Shown in pieces: positions 37,755 to 45,859 of a stretch of 49,274 nucleotides of DNA (position 1 is its first letter; each line of letters starts with the position of its first letter). Below the pieces are notes generated by a model, which worked only from the letters and a program-made list of their open reading frames with translations, was not told the origin of the DNA and searched no databases. Source of the stretch: Gammaproteobacteria bacterium (GTDB lineage Bacteria > Pseudomonadota > Gammaproteobacteria > Steroidobacterales > Woeseiaceae); NCBI GenBank assembly GCA_029884165.1, contig JAOUIH010000022.1, forward strand, positions 1-49,274. The letters run 5' to 3'. The position numbers and the translations under genes were made by a program.

Positions 37755-37781
37755 TTAGCACTCTAAGGCCCTGAGTGCTAG
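37755..37781. promoter_or_regulatory. CIRCE operator (HrcA binding site) at the rpoH promoter
   Basis: TTAGCACTC at 37755-37763 and GAGTGCTAG at 37773-37781, separated by exactly nine bases, match the CIRCE consensus TTAGCACTC-N9-GAGTGCTAA at 17 of 18 arm positions. The only deviation is the final base, which is shared with the -10 hexamer TAGAAT. In many bacteria HrcA binds CIRCE to repress groESL and dnaK; here it would repress rpoH. Confidence 0.92.
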
Positions 37782-37784
37782 AAT
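37755..37784 (+). promoter_or_regulatory. Sigma70 promoter of rpoH, overlapped by CIRCE
   Basis: TTAGCA (37755-37760), an 18-base spacer and TAGAAT (37779-37784) form the likely vegetative promoter, entirely covered by the CIRCE dyad. Transcription would start near 37791, leaving only about 22 bases of leader with GGAGGT at 37797-37802. An AT-rich tract (37707-37727) upstream may act as an UP element. Confidence 0.7.
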
Positions 37785-37812
37785 CGGCAGCCCAACGGAG
37801 GTAACCGAGTAC

Positions 37813-38676
37813 ATGACTAACGCCGTCGCTACCCTGAAAAACGACCTGGTTCTTGCCGGCCCCGTCGGCAGCCTCGAGGCCTACATCCAGGCCGTCAGCG
37901 CCATCCCGGTGCTGGAGAAGGAGGAGGAGCAGGCCCTCGCCCGGCGCTTCCGTGAACAGGACGACCTGGACGCAGCCCGCAAGCTGGTCCTCGCGCACCT
38001 GCGTTTCGTAGTGCACATTGCGAAGGGCTACACCGGCTACGGCTTGCCGCTCGCCGACCTGGTACAGGAAGGCAATGTCGGCCTGATGAAGGCGGTGAAG
38101 CGCTTCGACCCGGACTACGACGTGCGACTCGTTTCCTTCGCCGTACACTGGATACGCGCCGAGATTCACGAGTTCGTGCTGCGAAACTGGCGCATCGTCA
38201 AGGTCGCGACGACGAAAGCCCAACGCAAGCTGTTCTTCAACCTCCGCAAGGCGAAGAAGAGCCTCGCGTGGCTGTCGCATGACGAGACCCTCGCCGTCGC
38301 CGAGGATCTCGGAGTCACGCCGAGGGAAGTGACCGAGATGGAACAGCGCCTGAGTTCGCGTGACGCGGTCTTCGACCCGATGCCCGAGTCGGACGATGAC
38401 CAGGTGTACACGCCCGTCGCCTACCTGCCCAGCCCGGACGCGGACCCTGCTACCCTGGTTGAGAGGAGCGACTGGAACGAGGATTCGACGAGCCGGATGA
38501 TCGACGCGCTCGAGACGCTCGACGAGCGCAGCCGCGACATTCTCGAGTGTCGCTGGCTGGCGGAAAAGAAACAGACGCTGCATGAACTCGCCGACAAGTA
38601 CGGCGTTTCGGCCGAGCGCATCCGCCAGATCGAAGCCAACGCGATCAAGAAGCTGCGGACGGCTATGGCCGCCTGA
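37813..38676 (+). CDS. rpoH: Heat-shock sigma factor RpoH (sigma32)
   Basis: A 287-residue group 3-like sigma factor directing transcription of heat-shock genes. Region 2 contains AHLRFVVHIAKGYTGYGLPLADLVQEG, the sigma32-specific RpoH box is seen as QRKLFFNLR (137-145), and region 4 ends in a helix-turn-helix (LHELADKYGVSAERIRQIEANAIKKL). The gene lies after ftsX as usual. The most unusual feature is the CIRCE element over its promoter, implying HrcA control. The very short leader leaves little room for a 5' RNA thermometer, although pairing with coding sequence, as in E. coli, is not excluded. A strong terminator follows. Confidence 0.97.
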   Translation: MTNAVATLKNDLVLAGPVGSLEAYIQAVSAIPVLEKEEEQALARRFREQDDLDAARKLVLAHLRFVVHIAKGYTGYGLPLADLVQEGNVGLMKAVKRFDPDYDVRLVSFAVHWIRAEIHEFVLRNWRIVKVATTKAQRKLFFNLRKAKKSLAWLSHDETLAVAEDLGVTPREVTEMEQRLSSRDAVFDPMPESDDDQVYTPVAYLPSPDADPATLVERSDWNEDSTSRMIDALETLDERSRDILECRWLAEKKQTLHELADKYGVSAERIRQIEANAIKKLRTAMAA

Positions 38677-38695
38677 GCCCCGGCACCAGAAGCAA

Positions 38696-38736
38696 ACCAA
38701 CCGCCGCTGGCTGCAAAGTCAGCGGCGGTTTTTTTT
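38696..38736 (+). terminator. Intrinsic terminator after rpoH
   Basis: AACCGCCGCTG at 38699-38709 pairs with CAGCGGCGGTT at 38720-38730; the inner bases can add three more pairs closing a GCAA tetraloop. Eight T (38729-38736) follow. It starts about 20 bases after the rpoH stop. Confidence 0.95.
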
Positions 38737-38832
38737 GCCCTTTTACAGGACGACGGGCGCGGGCCGGCCAAGGCGAAGTGACTTGCCGGTAACGCCTGCA
38801 TCGCGCGAATTCGCCGGCCTTGTTCGAGCGGG

Positions 38833-39189
38833 TCAGCGATACGTGCTGCCGCGCAGGCGGATGTACCCCGCCGGCTCCTTCCGGAACGGGTCGTCGTGGG
38901 TCCAGTGTATGAGCCCACCCCGCTCGTTCCATTCGAACTGGCCGCGGACCAGGACCCGATCACCCAGGCTGACCGGAACACGCGCGCTGAGACCCAGGTT
39001 GTGCGCGACGAGCACGGTCCGGCCGCTGCCCGCATCGATGAGCATTCTCTGGTGCCCGCCGTCGACGTCGTCGTCCGGCAGCAGGGTAAGCACGCGTCCG
39101 CTGACTTCGACCCAGGAGCCGGAATCCTGTTTGCCGAGGGTCGGCCCGCGGCGGGAGCCGCCGGCGGGCTCCCGCCGCGTTCCCGTCAT
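38833..39189 (-). CDS. DUF3465 family protein
   Basis: A 118-residue protein with the DUF3465 core: VEVSGRVLTLLPDD, the conserved HQRMLIDAGSGRTVLVAHNLGLSARV, GDRVLVRGQFEWNERGGLIHWTHDDP and YIRLRGSTYR. The fold is expected to be a small OB-like beta barrel; function unknown. No signal peptide is visible from this start, and its ATG overlaps the stop of the upstream OmpA-like gene by one base (TAATG), so the two are probably translated together. Confidence 0.83.
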   Translation of the reverse strand: MTGTRREPAGGSRRGPTLGKQDSGSWVEVSGRVLTLLPDDDVDGGHQRMLIDAGSGRTVLVAHNLGLSARVPVSLGDRVLVRGQFEWNERGGLIHWTHDDPFRKEPAGYIRLRGSTYR

Positions 39190-39863
39190 TACGAGGTCAG
39201 CGGCACCATCGTGATTTCAACGCGCCGATTGGCCTGCCGGCCGCTATCCGTCGCGTTATCGGCGACCGGCATGGTCTCGCCGAGGCCGATCGTCAGCATG
39301 CGGCGCTCATCGACGCCCTGGTTCTTCAGGTACTGGGATACCGATGCGGCGCGGCGCTCGGACAGCGCCTGGTTGTACTGGTCGCTGCCGGTGCTGTCGG
39401 TGTGGCCAGCCACCTCCACGACCGTCTTGTCGAATTCCTTCAGCACTTTCGAGACCGAGGTCAACACGTCGAAAAAGGCAGGGCTCAGGTCCGAGCTGTT
39501 CGTGGCGAAAGTCACATTGCCGGGCATGTTGAGCGTAATGTTGTCACCGATGCGCGTCACGCTGACGCCGGTGCCCTGCAGTTCCGCCCTCAACTTGGCC
39601 TCCTGCTGGTCCATGTAATAACCGATGGAACCGCCGGCCAGCGCGCCGACGCCGGCGCCGATGAGTGCCCGCTGGCGCCGTTCGACCGCGTCGTCGCCCG
39701 ATGCCAGGCCGACGACCGCGCCCGACACGGCGCCGATGATCGCGCCCTTGGTCGCGCTGCTGGTCTTCGACTCCTGCGTGTACGGATCGAGCGTTTCGCA
39801 GCCAGCCACGATCAGCACGGCGCAGCCCAGAACAAGTCCTTTCGTGATGCCAGAAGCGTTCAT
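39189..39863 (-). CDS. OmpA-family lipoprotein with glycine zipper (YiaD-like)
   Basis: A 224-residue outer-membrane lipoprotein: lipobox IVAGC with lipidated Cys22, a glycine-zipper region (about 38-80, GAIIGAVSGAVVGLASG and GAGVGALAGGSIGYY), and a C-terminal OmpA-like peptidoglycan-binding domain (about 110-220) with VEVAGHTDSTGSDQYNQALS and the Arg of SERRAASV. It should anchor the outer membrane to peptidoglycan. A strong AGAGGAAA lies before the ATG. A minus-strand TAGAAT at 39943-39938 is a possible -10 box. Confidence 0.92.
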   Translation of the reverse strand: MNASGITKGLVLGCAVLIVAGCETLDPYTQESKTSSATKGAIIGAVSGAVVGLASGDDAVERRQRALIGAGVGALAGGSIGYYMDQQEAKLRAELQGTGVSVTRIGDNITLNMPGNVTFATNSSDLSPAFFDVLTSVSKVLKEFDKTVVEVAGHTDSTGSDQYNQALSERRAASVSQYLKNQGVDERRMLTIGLGETMPVADNATDSGRQANRRVEITMVPLTS

Positions 39864-40207
39864 TTTGTTTCCTCTGTTTGCCCAAGCCGGGTAACGCCCG
39901 CCGTCTGGACGGGCCCCGATGAAAATCCATTATGCGTATTCTAGCTGTCTGCCAGCTGAACACGGCGGTATGTTAGACCGTGGCCATCGTGTTTGCCCGA
40001 TTCCGCGGCTGATTTTTTTCGGTTTTTGAGCGACACGTCTCATTTCAGAATTTCGGCAGGCTGCGTGGACGCGACCGGATCAGCGATCCGCGCACAGCCC
40101 TTGTTTCGCGGGTCCAGGGCAACTGTCATGATTTTGTCCACACGGGAAGGACCGCTCCAGCCGTGTAGAATGGGTCGGCGGAAACGCGTCCCGCGGGCGA
40201 GGGCCGG
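39864..40207. other. Divergent intergenic region between the OmpA-like gene and the Mpo1-like gene
   Basis: This 344-base stretch should hold two divergent promoters. Candidate -10 hexamers are TAGAAT on the minus strand (39943-39938) and TAGAAT on the plus strand (40166-40171); neither has a convincing -35. A T-rich tract (40013-40027) is present without a preceding stem. I find no open reading frame or RNA gene here. Confidence 0.45.
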
Positions 40208-40675
40208 ATGAACGAGACAGACCGATGGCTGGCGGAGTACGACGGCTTGCACCAGGAACTCGGCAACCCGCTGGTGCACTGGCTGTCCGTGCCGATCCTG
40301 GTCGTCGGCATCGTGGGCCTCCTCTGGGCGCTGCCGGTACCCCTGGAATTCGTCGAGATTTCGCCCCTGCTTAACTGGGGCAGCTGCTTCCTGCTGGCGG
40401 CGGTCGTCTATTACTTCGTCATCTCCCTGTCGCTCGCAATCGGCATGCTGCCCTTCGTCGCGGCCGTCATGGCTTTCCTGGTCTGGCTGGACTACTCGGC
40501 GTATTCGCTACCGGTCGCTGCGACCGGCCTGACGCTGGCCGGCATCGTCGGGCTCTCGGCGGGTCATTTCGGCCACGGCACGCTGCGCGCAGTATTGCGA
40601 GACCTTCAGCTGATGATGATCGCACCGCTATGGCTGCTCTCAAGGCTTTACCGCCGCGTGGGCATGCCCTTTTGA
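40208..40675 (+). CDS. Mpo1/DUF962-like membrane protein
   Basis: A 155-residue protein with about four membrane helices and the DUF962 start WLAEYDGLHQELGNPLVHWLSVPI, plus a late GHFGHG. Conserved histidines (in LHQELGN, LVHW and GHFGHG) correspond to the iron-binding residues of yeast Mpo1, a dioxygenase that alpha-oxidises 2-hydroxy fatty acids. Bacterial relatives are mostly uncharacterised, so this activity is inferred. It has its own promoter region and lies 69 bases before the acyl-CoA dehydrogenase gene. Confidence 0.82.
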   Translation: MNETDRWLAEYDGLHQELGNPLVHWLSVPILVVGIVGLLWALPVPLEFVEISPLLNWGSCFLLAAVVYYFVISLSLAIGMLPFVAAVMAFLVWLDYSAYSLPVAATGLTLAGIVGLSAGHFGHGTLRAVLRDLQLMMIAPLWLLSRLYRRVGMPF

Positions 40676-40744
40676 CGCTGACCAGCCGGAACGATTCCGG
40701 TAGAATTCCGGGCCCGAAATCAGTCGCCTGAGCAGGAGTCATCC

Positions 40745-41947
40745 GTGGCAACCTCCACTACCGTCAAACCGGCCGCCAGCGCCAGGAAACAGCTGAACCC
40801 GCTGGACCTTTTCGACGTCCGCTCCGAGCTCACCGATGAGGAATGCATGGTGCAGGACACCGTGGCGCGCTTCGTCGATGACGAAGTATTGCCGGTCATT
40901 CGCGACGCGTTCGAAAAACACTATTTTCCGCGCGACCTGATTCCGAAGGTTGCTGAGCTCGGACTGCTCGGGAGCTCGATCGATGGCTACGACTGCGCCG
41001 GACTCAACAGCATCTGCTACGGACTGATCTGCCAGGAACTCGAGCGCGGCGACAGCGGGCTTCGCAGTTTCGTTTCCGTGCAGAGCAGTCTCGTGATGTA
41101 CCCGATCTATTCGTATGGGTCCGAGGAGCAGAAGCAGCGCTGGCTGCCGGCAATGGCCCGTGGTGAGGCAATCGGCTGTTTCGGGCTCACCGAACCGCAC
41201 GGCGGTTCGGATCCCGGCAACATGAAGACGCACGCGAAGCGCGATGGCAAGGACTGGATCCTGAACGGCGCGAAGATGTGGATCACGAACGGCAGCGTGG
41301 CCGATGCAGCGGTCGTCTGGGCCCGGACCGACGAGGGGGTACGCGGCTTCATCGTCGAGAAGGGAACGCCGGGATTCGCTGCCCAGGAAATTGAGAATAA
41401 ATTCTCACTGCGCGCTTCGGTGACGGCCGCTTTGTTCTTCGACAACGTGCGCGTGCCGGCCGAAAACGTACTGCCGGGAGTCGTCGGGCTCAAGGGGCCG
41501 CTTAGCTGCCTGACGCAGGCGCGTTACGGCATCACCTGGGGCGTCATCGGCGCGGCGCAGGCCTGCCTCAGTGAGGCCCTGAATTATGCACAGGAGCGCA
41601 TTCTGTTCGGCCGCCCGCTCACCCATAACCAGGCGATCCAGCTGAAGCTCGCAGACATGGCCCGGCGCATCACGACGGCACAGCTGCTTTCCCTGCAGCT
41701 CGGCCGCCTGAAGGACAGCGGGCGCCTGAGCCCGACCCAGGTATCGGTCGCGAAGTGGAACAACTGCCGCGCGGCGCTGGACATAGCCCGTGAAGCACGC
41801 GACATACTCGGCGGCGCCGGCATCAGTGCCGAGTACGTTCCGGTCCGTCATATGCTGAACCTCGAGAGCGTAATCACATACGAGGGCACGGAAACCGTGC
41901 ATCAGCTGGTAGTCGGCAAGGAGCTGACGGGCGTCAACGCGTTCTGA
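40745..41947 (+). CDS. gcdH: Glutaryl-CoA dehydrogenase
   Basis: A 400-residue acyl-CoA dehydrogenase family flavoenzyme. The substrate-binding region GLRSFVSVQSSLVMYPI carries the arginine typical of glutaryl-CoA dehydrogenase, CFGLTEPHGGSDP is the FAD-contact motif, and the catalytic base is Glu380 in TYEGTE. The enzyme oxidatively decarboxylates glutaryl-CoA to crotonyl-CoA in lysine and tryptophan breakdown. No other gene of that pathway is nearby. GTG start with AGGAG upstream. A MATE gene follows, possibly beginning at a CTG overlapping this stop. Confidence 0.93.
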   Translation: MATSTTVKPAASARKQLNPLDLFDVRSELTDEECMVQDTVARFVDDEVLPVIRDAFEKHYFPRDLIPKVAELGLLGSSIDGYDCAGLNSICYGLICQELERGDSGLRSFVSVQSSLVMYPIYSYGSEEQKQRWLPAMARGEAIGCFGLTEPHGGSDPGNMKTHAKRDGKDWILNGAKMWITNGSVADAAVVWARTDEGVRGFIVEKGTPGFAAQEIENKFSLRASVTAALFFDNVRVPAENVLPGVVGLKGPLSCLTQARYGITWGVIGAAQACLSEALNYAQERILFGRPLTHNQAIQLKLADMARRITTAQLLSLQLGRLKDSGRLSPTQVSVAKWNNCRAALDIAREARDILGGAGISAEYVPVRHMLNLESVITYEGTETVHQLVVGKELTGVNAF

Positions 41948-42033
41948 GTAGCGGCGCAGAAAGGCAGCCGGAACGATCCGGCAATAAGAACGATCGTCCG
42001 ACGAGTCGCGATGCCTGGCGCATCGCGGCGCCT

Positions 42034-43302
42034 ATGATCCTGTCCAATGTCTCCGTGCCGCTGCTCGGCATGGTCGATACCGGCGTCGTCGGTCACCTCG
42101 AGGATCCAGCCTATCTCGGCGCCGTGGCGATCGGCGCCGCGATTTTCGGTTTCCTGTTTACCGGCGTCAATTTTCTGCGCATGGGTACCACGGGCATCGC
42201 CGCGCAATGCTACGGCGCCAACGACTACGACGGTGTCCGCACTGCGCTCGGCCAGGCGCTCATCGCCGCGCTCGGCATCGCGCTCCTGTTGATCCTCCTG
42301 CAGGCACCGATCGGCGCGCTCGGCATCACGCTCCTCGGTCCGGGAGCCGATGTCGCTGCGCACGCACGCGACTATTTCGATGTGCGTATCTGGGGAGCCC
42401 TGCCGACACTTGCCAATTACGTACTGATCGGCTGGTTCATCGGCCTGCAGAACGCGCGCGTGCCGCTCTTCATGGTCCTTGCTGCGAATCTGACCAACAT
42501 AGTGCTGGACCTGTTGTTTGTCGTCGGATTCGGAATGCAGGTGCGAGGCGTCGCCGCCGCTTCGGTCATCGCCGAACTGGCCGGACTTGCGGTCGGCCTC
42601 TGGTTCGTCGCGCACGAACTCGCCCGGCACGAAGGCCGGTGGTCAAGGGAGCGACTGCTGGGAATCAGGCAGTATGGCGCCTACTTCGCCATCAACGCAC
42701 ACCTGTTCGTTCGCACGATGGCGCTCGTGTTTACGCTGAGCTTCGTCACGGCCCAGGGCGCGCGACTGGGTGGACTCATCCTCGCGGCCAACGCGATCCT
42801 GTTGAACCTGCAATACCTGCTGTCGTTTGCCCTCGACGGGTTCGCGCACGCGGCCGAAGCCCTGGTCGGCAAAGCGGTAGGGCGGCGCAGCCGGCACGCA
42901 CTGGAGCGATCCGTCGCGATAACGCTCAGGTGGTCGCTGTACGTTGCGCTCGGTTTCGCGGCACTCTACGCGACAGCAGGCAGGGGCCTCGTCCTGCTCC
43001 TGACGGACCTGGAGGAGGTGCGCCTGGCCGCGTTCGATTACTTGCCGTGGATGGTCGTGTCGCCGCTGGTATCGGTGTGGTCCTTCCTGTATGACGGCGT
43101 ATTCGTCGGCGCGACGCGCGCGCGGGAAATGCGCGACGTCATGCTGCTCTCCGCTGTGGCCGTATTCCTGCCCGCATGGTACCTGCTGCAGCCGCTCGGC
43201 AATCACGGCCTCTGGCTCGCCTTCATGCTGTTCATGGCCAGCCGCGGCATAGGCATGCACCTGTTCTACCGCCAGCGCATGCTGCCGGCCCTCACCGACT
43301 GA
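42034..43302 (+). CDS. MATE-family efflux transporter, DinF type
   Basis: The first in-frame ATG gives 422 residues with about twelve membrane helices and the DinF-type motifs SVPLLGMVDTGVVGHLEDPAYLGAVA and LRMGTTGIAAQ. MATE proteins export cationic compounds using proton or sodium gradients. The ATG has no ribosome site and truncates the first helix, which in relatives is preceded by about ten to twenty residues of the kind RIAAPMILSN. An open frame continues upstream to a CTG at 41944 overlapping the gcdH stop (CTGA), which would add 30 residues including DAWRIAAP; this is probably the real start. The substrate is unknown. Confidence 0.88.
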   Translation: MILSNVSVPLLGMVDTGVVGHLEDPAYLGAVAIGAAIFGFLFTGVNFLRMGTTGIAAQCYGANDYDGVRTALGQALIAALGIALLLILLQAPIGALGITLLGPGADVAAHARDYFDVRIWGALPTLANYVLIGWFIGLQNARVPLFMVLAANLTNIVLDLLFVVGFGMQVRGVAAASVIAELAGLAVGLWFVAHELARHEGRWSRERLLGIRQYGAYFAINAHLFVRTMALVFTLSFVTAQGARLGGLILAANAILLNLQYLLSFALDGFAHAAEALVGKAVGRRSRHALERSVAITLRWSLYVALGFAALYATAGRGLVLLLTDLEEVRLAAFDYLPWMVVSPLVSVWSFLYDGVFVGATRAREMRDVMLLSAVAVFLPAWYLLQPLGNHGLWLAFMLFMASRGIGMHLFYRQRMLPALTD

Positions 43303-43325
43303 TGGTCGGCCGCAAGCCGGCAGAA

Positions 43326-44717
43326 TCAGGCTTTTTCGTGGGCCGGTGCCGCAACCTGAGGGCCGTGCTTGTCGCACTGCGCCTGCACTGATGCCCGCGC
43401 CCAGCCATAGGACAGGACGCCCATCGTCGCATTCGCGATTGCGTATGCGGCGAAGATTCCTGCAACACCGAAGTAGCGGTCAAGGACGACGGCGATAGGG
43501 ATGTAGATCACGCACATGCGGCCGACGCTGACGTAGACCGCCGGCATCGGCTTGCCCATGCCGTTGAAGGTGGCGTTCATCACCATGACCATGCCGTAGG
43601 TGCCGTAACTGATCGGCGCGATCCACAGGAACTGGCGCGCGACGCGGATGACCTCCGGCGTATCGCTGAAGAGCTTCGGCAGTATGCCGCTCAGCGCGAA
43701 CAGTGCGATTGCGATCAGCAGGCCCGTCCCGAGGCAGAATACCGTGCACAGATGCAGCGCCCTGAATATCCGGTCCGATCGGCCGGCCGACATGTTCTGA
43801 CCGACAAAGGGTCCGATGATGCTGGACAACGCGTAGAACGGCACCAGCGTCATGGCTTCCACCCGGCTCGCCGCACCGAAACCGGCGACGGCGTCCGGCC
43901 CGTGCCGCGCCAGCATTGCCGTGACGACGGCCGTGGCGGCCGGGATGATTGCGTTTGTACCGGCGGCAGGCATGCCGACGTGCAGCACGTCGACCCAGGA
44001 ACGCTTCAGCTCGGCGTAACTCGGGCGCTCCAGGCTGAGCATGCCCAGCCGAACGTGCATGAAGTAGATGGTGCCGGCAAAGATCATGCAGCGCGTGATG
44101 AACGCTGCCCAGGCCGCGCCGTTCAGGCCCAGTCCCGGAATCGGCCCCAGGCCGAAAATGAACATGGGATCGAGCACGATGTTGGTAACGGCCCCGATCA
44201 TCATCAGTTTGCTCGGCAGCCGCGTGTCGCCGGTTGCGCGCATTGCGCTGACCCCGACCATGCCGACGACCAGCAACGGGATGCTGAAGTACAGGATCCG
44301 CATGTAGCCCTCGATCAGCGGCATCATCTCGGCCGGCGCACCCAGCACCCCGAACAGCGGCTCGATCGTCACGAGGCCGACCGCGCTGATCGCGCCCGTG
44401 ACGAGGAAGGAGAGGATGAGGCTGTCAGTCGCCAGCCGGCGCGCTCGGGCCTCGTCGTCCGCGCCGTAGGCCCGCGCGACGACCGACGAGGTGCCGGCGC
44501 CCAGCCCGATTGCGACGCTGGTGACTATCATGAGTATCGGGAACGCGAAGCTCAGTGCCGCCAGCTCGGCATCGCCGACGCGGCCGATAAAATAGGCATC
44601 GGCGAAGGACTGCGCCATCATCATCGATATGCCGAACAGCACGGGTACGCTCATGTCGAGCAAGTGCCGTCCTACCGGCCCCGTCGTCAGTCGGGCTTGT
44701 CGGGTCTGCGTGCTCAT
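43326..44717 (-). CDS. MATE-family efflux transporter, NorM-like group
   Basis: A 463-residue polytopic protein with twelve predicted helices and MATE motifs such as QSFADAYFIGRVGDAELAAL and GLGAGTSSVVARAYGA in the N-lobe and VGQNMSAGRSDR in the C-lobe. It probably exports drugs or metabolites. It is only distantly related to the MATE protein encoded tail-to-tail 23 bases away. The ATG at 44717 gives a normal cytoplasmic N-terminus (MSTQTRQARLTTGPVGRHLL). It diverges from the SRPBCC gene. Confidence 0.92.
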   Translation of the reverse strand: MSTQTRQARLTTGPVGRHLLDMSVPVLFGISMMMAQSFADAYFIGRVGDAELAALSFAFPILMIVTSVAIGLGAGTSSVVARAYGADDEARARRLATDSLILSFLVTGAISAVGLVTIEPLFGVLGAPAEMMPLIEGYMRILYFSIPLLVVGMVGVSAMRATGDTRLPSKLMMIGAVTNIVLDPMFIFGLGPIPGLGLNGAAWAAFITRCMIFAGTIYFMHVRLGMLSLERPSYAELKRSWVDVLHVGMPAAGTNAIIPAATAVVTAMLARHGPDAVAGFGAASRVEAMTLVPFYALSSIIGPFVGQNMSAGRSDRIFRALHLCTVFCLGTGLLIAIALFALSGILPKLFSDTPEVIRVARQFLWIAPISYGTYGMVMVMNATFNGMGKPMPAVYVSVGRMCVIYIPIAVVLDRYFGVAGIFAAYAIANATMGVLSYGWARASVQAQCDKHGPQVAAPAHEKA

Positions 44718-44861
44718 TCCAGGAATTATGTCCGCCCGGCCGATGACCGGCCCGCCGAGGCGTGCCAACTATGGACCACGCCCCGGGCCCGCGCAATCGG
44801 GTCGGTCACGGTCTGTTGCGCTGCGGTATCATGTGCCGCCGGGTTGGTTTCGGGCTCATCG

Positions 44862-45314
44862 ATGAAGTTCAATTTTTGCGTCGATATCGGCGTCGGGCGC
44901 GCGGAAACCTGGCAGGCCTTCGAGGACCTTGCGTTGCTTCCGGAGTGGCAATCCGCGCTCGTGTCGGTTGAACACAAGACCGGTGTGCGGGGGCAGCCTG
45001 GCTCTGTCGCCGAACTCTGCTTCCGGGAGAACGGGCGCCGCGTCGTCGTGCAGCAGACGATCACCGAACGCAGGAAGCCGGATTTCCGCGCTGCGATCCG
45101 CGAGTCGGCGGCCGCGAAGGCGCTCATCGTAGACACCTTCGATTCGTTGCCCGGCGGTGGCACGCGCTGGAGTTCCTGGATCAACGTTTCATTCAGGGGC
45201 GCCACGCGATTCGTGGCCCTTTTTGCGGCACGTACCATGCGGCGGCACGTCGAGGAGGATATGCAGCGATTCAAGCTGCTCGTAGAGACCCGTGCAGCCG
45301 AGGCAGACCGATGA
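44862..45314 (+). CDS. SRPBCC (START/Bet v1-like) superfamily protein
   Basis: A 150-residue protein with the START-like ligand-pocket fold pattern: VDIGVGRAETWQAFEDLALLPEWQ at the start, GSVAELCFRENGRRVVVQQTI in the strands, and a long C-terminal helix RTMRRHVEEDMQRFKLLVE. The ligand and function are unknown. The gene is coupled to the NUDIX gene by an ATGA overlap, which suggests shared use. No signal peptide. Confidence 0.82.
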   Translation: MKFNFCVDIGVGRAETWQAFEDLALLPEWQSALVSVEHKTGVRGQPGSVAELCFRENGRRVVVQQTITERRKPDFRAAIRESAAAKALIVDTFDSLPGGGTRWSSWINVSFRGATRFVALFAARTMRRHVEEDMQRFKLLVETRAAEADR

Positions 45315-45841
45315 AATGGAAGAAACTGACATCGCGCGTCGTCTTCGACAACCCGTGGATGCGGGTCTTCGAGGATCGCGTGATCAACCCCGCCGGCGGC
45401 GAGAACCGGTACGGCCATGTGCATTTCAAGAACCGCGCGGTCGCGATCGTGCCGCTCGACGCCGACCGCAATACCTGGCTCGTCGGCCAGGACCGCTACA
45501 CGCTGGGCGAATACTCCTGGGAATTGCCGATGGGTGGTGCGCCGCTCGACGAGGAGCCGGTCGCGGCGGCAAAGCGTGAGCTGCGGGAAGAGACGGGCCT
45601 GAGCGCCGCGCGCTGGACCGAGATTATGCGCCTGCACACCAGCAACTCGATCACCGACGAGGTCGGCATCGTATTTCTCGCCGAGCAACTTTCGGCGGGG
45701 AAACCGGACTTCGAAGACACCGAAAACATCACGATCCGCAAGTTGCCCTTCTCCGCAGCGCTCGAGGAGGTCCTCGACGGCCGCATCACGGATGCAATCA
45801 GTGTCGCCGGCCTGTTGCGGGTCGCACGGCTGCTCGATTGA
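45311..45841 (+). CDS. NUDIX hydrolase, ADP-ribose pyrophosphatase-like
   Basis: A 176-residue NUDIX enzyme. The Nudix box is complete from Gly75 to Leu97 (G-x5-E-x7-REL-x-EE-x-GL), so metal-dependent hydrolysis of a nucleoside diphosphate linked to another moiety is expected. The overall layout (FDNPWMRVFEDRVINPAGG, then YSWELPMGG) resembles ADP-sugar pyrophosphatases, but substrate cannot be read from sequence. Translationally coupled to the SRPBCC gene; its stop lies 18 bases from the converging sortase gene. Confidence 0.9.
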   Translation: MKWKKLTSRVVFDNPWMRVFEDRVINPAGGENRYGHVHFKNRAVAIVPLDADRNTWLVGQDRYTLGEYSWELPMGGAPLDEEPVAAAKRELREETGLSAARWTEIMRLHTSNSITDEVGIVFLAEQLSAGKPDFEDTENITIRKLPFSAALEEVLDGRITDAISVAGLLRVARLLD

Positions 45842-45859
45842 CGCGCCGCGCGTGCAGCA

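Noticed and set aside
43302-43326. The two neighbouring MATE genes as a recent tandem duplication
   Set aside because: They are convergent, differ in length and share little sequence; they belong to different MATE groups.
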